In this document: positions 5,262 through 5,898 of the stretch, in pieces
Numbering within the stretch: the stretch's first letter is position 1
How the letters are laid out: each line of letters begins with the position of its first letter
Assembly: GCA_045597345.1 (NCBI GenBank)
Contig: JAZLJW010000034.1
Span: 1 to 5,898 of the forward strand
DNA from: Treponema_I sp045597345
Lineage (GTDB): Bacteria; Spirochaetota; Spirochaetia; Treponematales; Treponemataceae
Direction of reading: 5' to 3'
DNA length: 5,898 bases
The notes under the pieces: model-generated
The model's database searches: none
Told to the model about the DNA's origin: nothing
The model's input: only the letters and a program-made list of their open reading frames with translations
Made by a program: the position numbers and the translations under genes

Positions 5262-5898
5262 CTATGTAACCCGCCACTCAAGCAAACCTTTTCCGCTGCT
5301 GGAAAAAACAACGCCGATTTTAAACATCTGTTTTCCGCTTACGGCATAACGGTCAGAATATCCCTTGTCATCAATCTGGAAAAGGGCTTCTTCCATTACT
5401 TCTTCAAGTGGCCGGCCGTTGTCCATTTTCAGTTCAAAAATAAAAACAGCATCTTCCGTTCTGACAATTATGTCGCTTCGTCCCAGGAATGTCTGAAGTT
5501 CTGATGTTACATCAAGACCAGTTACTCTGAACATTAAATGTGTAACGGATTCATAATAGTTTTCGCAGGCATCTTTCTTCAGAATTGTCGGCAGATCTGC
5601 AATTGCGGCTTTTACCATTTTCATTACTGAATCAATGTCGTGGGAACGGAGGCAATAAACCATGTTGCTGACTGCAAGACCAAGGCTGTCTTCCGGAAAC
5701 TGCACGAATTTTCTTACAAGCACTTCCAGAAATCCGTCTTCAATTTCTTTGTTCGGAAAATCAAGTGTATAAAGATCCGAGTCATCATCATAATCTTTAA
5801 TTGTCAAAAATCCGCTCTGATAAACTACAGGAAGCATATTTTTTGTTTCCGGACTGTAATTTTTAAAATCGTTTTCCTTTACTTTACATCCGCCGACT
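5262..5898 (-). CDS. AAA-ATPase-like/PD-(D/E)XK nuclease-superfamily protein (C-terminal part; 5' end outside window)
   Basis: The frame is open to the window edge and gives the last 211 residues before TAG 5264-5262. ATG 5837 is internal, since the 20 residues before it continue the family pattern. NYSPETKNMLPVVYQSGFLTI (residues 13-33) matches the end of the AAA-ATPase-like module, and DFPNKEIEDGF (46-56) starts the C-terminal region. The nuclease-fold core shows GRSD (139-142, Asp142) and FELK (154-157, Glu155 and Lys157), the D...ExK signature, followed by EALFQIDDKGY (170-180) and KIGVVFSSSGKGLLEW (193-208). Family members are usually over 500 residues with an N-terminal P-loop ATPase, which should lie beyond the window. 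They are common, often multi-copy, in Treponema, Bacteroides and Clostridia. The biological role is not established; defence or mobile-element roles have been suggested only by inference. The C-terminus looks intact. Confidence 0.88.
   Translation of the reverse strand, partial: VGGCKVKENDFKNYSPETKNMLPVVYQSGFLTIKDYDDDSDLYTLDFPNKEIEDGFLEVLVRKFVQFPEDSLGLAVSNMVYCLRSHDIDSVMKMVKAAIADLPTILKKDACENYYESVTHLMFRVTGLDVTSELQTFLGRSDIIVRTEDAVFIFELKMDNGRPLEEVMEEALFQIDDKGYSDRYAVSGKQMFKIGVVFSSSGKGLLEWRVT

Noticed and set aside
5178..5269. Two short plus-strand peptides (KEDYSLKDVVDAI and EMSFDAAVTM) that look like pieces of one protein end
   Set aside because: They are in different frames, very short and not recognisable. 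A gene remnant is possible but not supportable.
5247..5504. 85-residue plus-strand open frame
   Set aside because: It lies opposite the PD-(D/E)XK motifs on the minus strand, which explain the coding potential.
1..5898. CRISPR array, tRNA or rRNA genes
   Set aside because: No regularly spaced repeats and no tRNA- or rRNA-like segments were seen.

Overview
The window holds a housekeeping DNA-repair/tRNA-modification operon between accessory genes. The coding style (mixed GTG/ATG starts, roughly balanced GC in the centre and lower GC on the right), the ruvA-ruvB-queA order, a cytoplasmic-type family 3 glycosidase and an AAA-ATPase-like/PD-(D/E)XK gene together suggest a carbohydrate-fermenting gut or rumen anaerobe. 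A Treponema-like spirochaete is my best guess. This is an inference from gene content and protein flavour; there is no rRNA or other decisive marker.

Left (1-871, minus strand): the first 290 codons of a GH3 beta-glucosidase-type enzyme. The alpha/beta-sandwich domain that is normally C-terminal comes first, so this is the domain-swapped GH3 architecture and the TIM barrel with the nucleophile should lie beyond the window edge. A short divergent intergenic region (872-952) carries a good extended -10 promoter for ruvA, placed so that the transcript may start at or next to the ATG.

Centre (953-3714, plus strand): ruvA, ruvB and queA, closely packed or overlapping and probably one transcript. 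RuvA and RuvB together form the Holliday-junction branch-migration motor. QueA makes epoxyqueuosine in tRNA. All three look intact with their catalytic motifs.

Between the convergent queA and the right-hand block is a GC-rich (about 67%), 123-bp, nearly symmetric imperfect palindrome (3715-3837) that begins at the base after the queA stop codon. It looks like a mobile or dispersed palindromic repeat and could also separate or terminate the converging transcripts.

Right (3885-5898, minus strand): read in transcription order, the 3' end of an AAA-ATPase-like/PD-(D/E)XK nuclease-superfamily gene, then a decayed NarX/DesK-type sensor histidine kinase, then a small polytopic membrane protein resembling ECF-transporter S components. 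The kinase has a one-base frameshift just before its phospho-acceptor His, a stop codon in place of the N-box Glu, and an internal loss of most of the ATP-binding domain. The membrane gene starts one base after the kinase stop, with its ribosome-binding site inside the kinase tail, so it was probably translationally coupled to a kinase that is now broken. No response regulator is in the window.

I see no convincing new multi-gene system. The items most worth a second look are the 123-bp palindrome, the multiply damaged kinase next to an intact-looking partner, and the symmetrical motif arrangement in the GH3/ruvA divergent promoter region.
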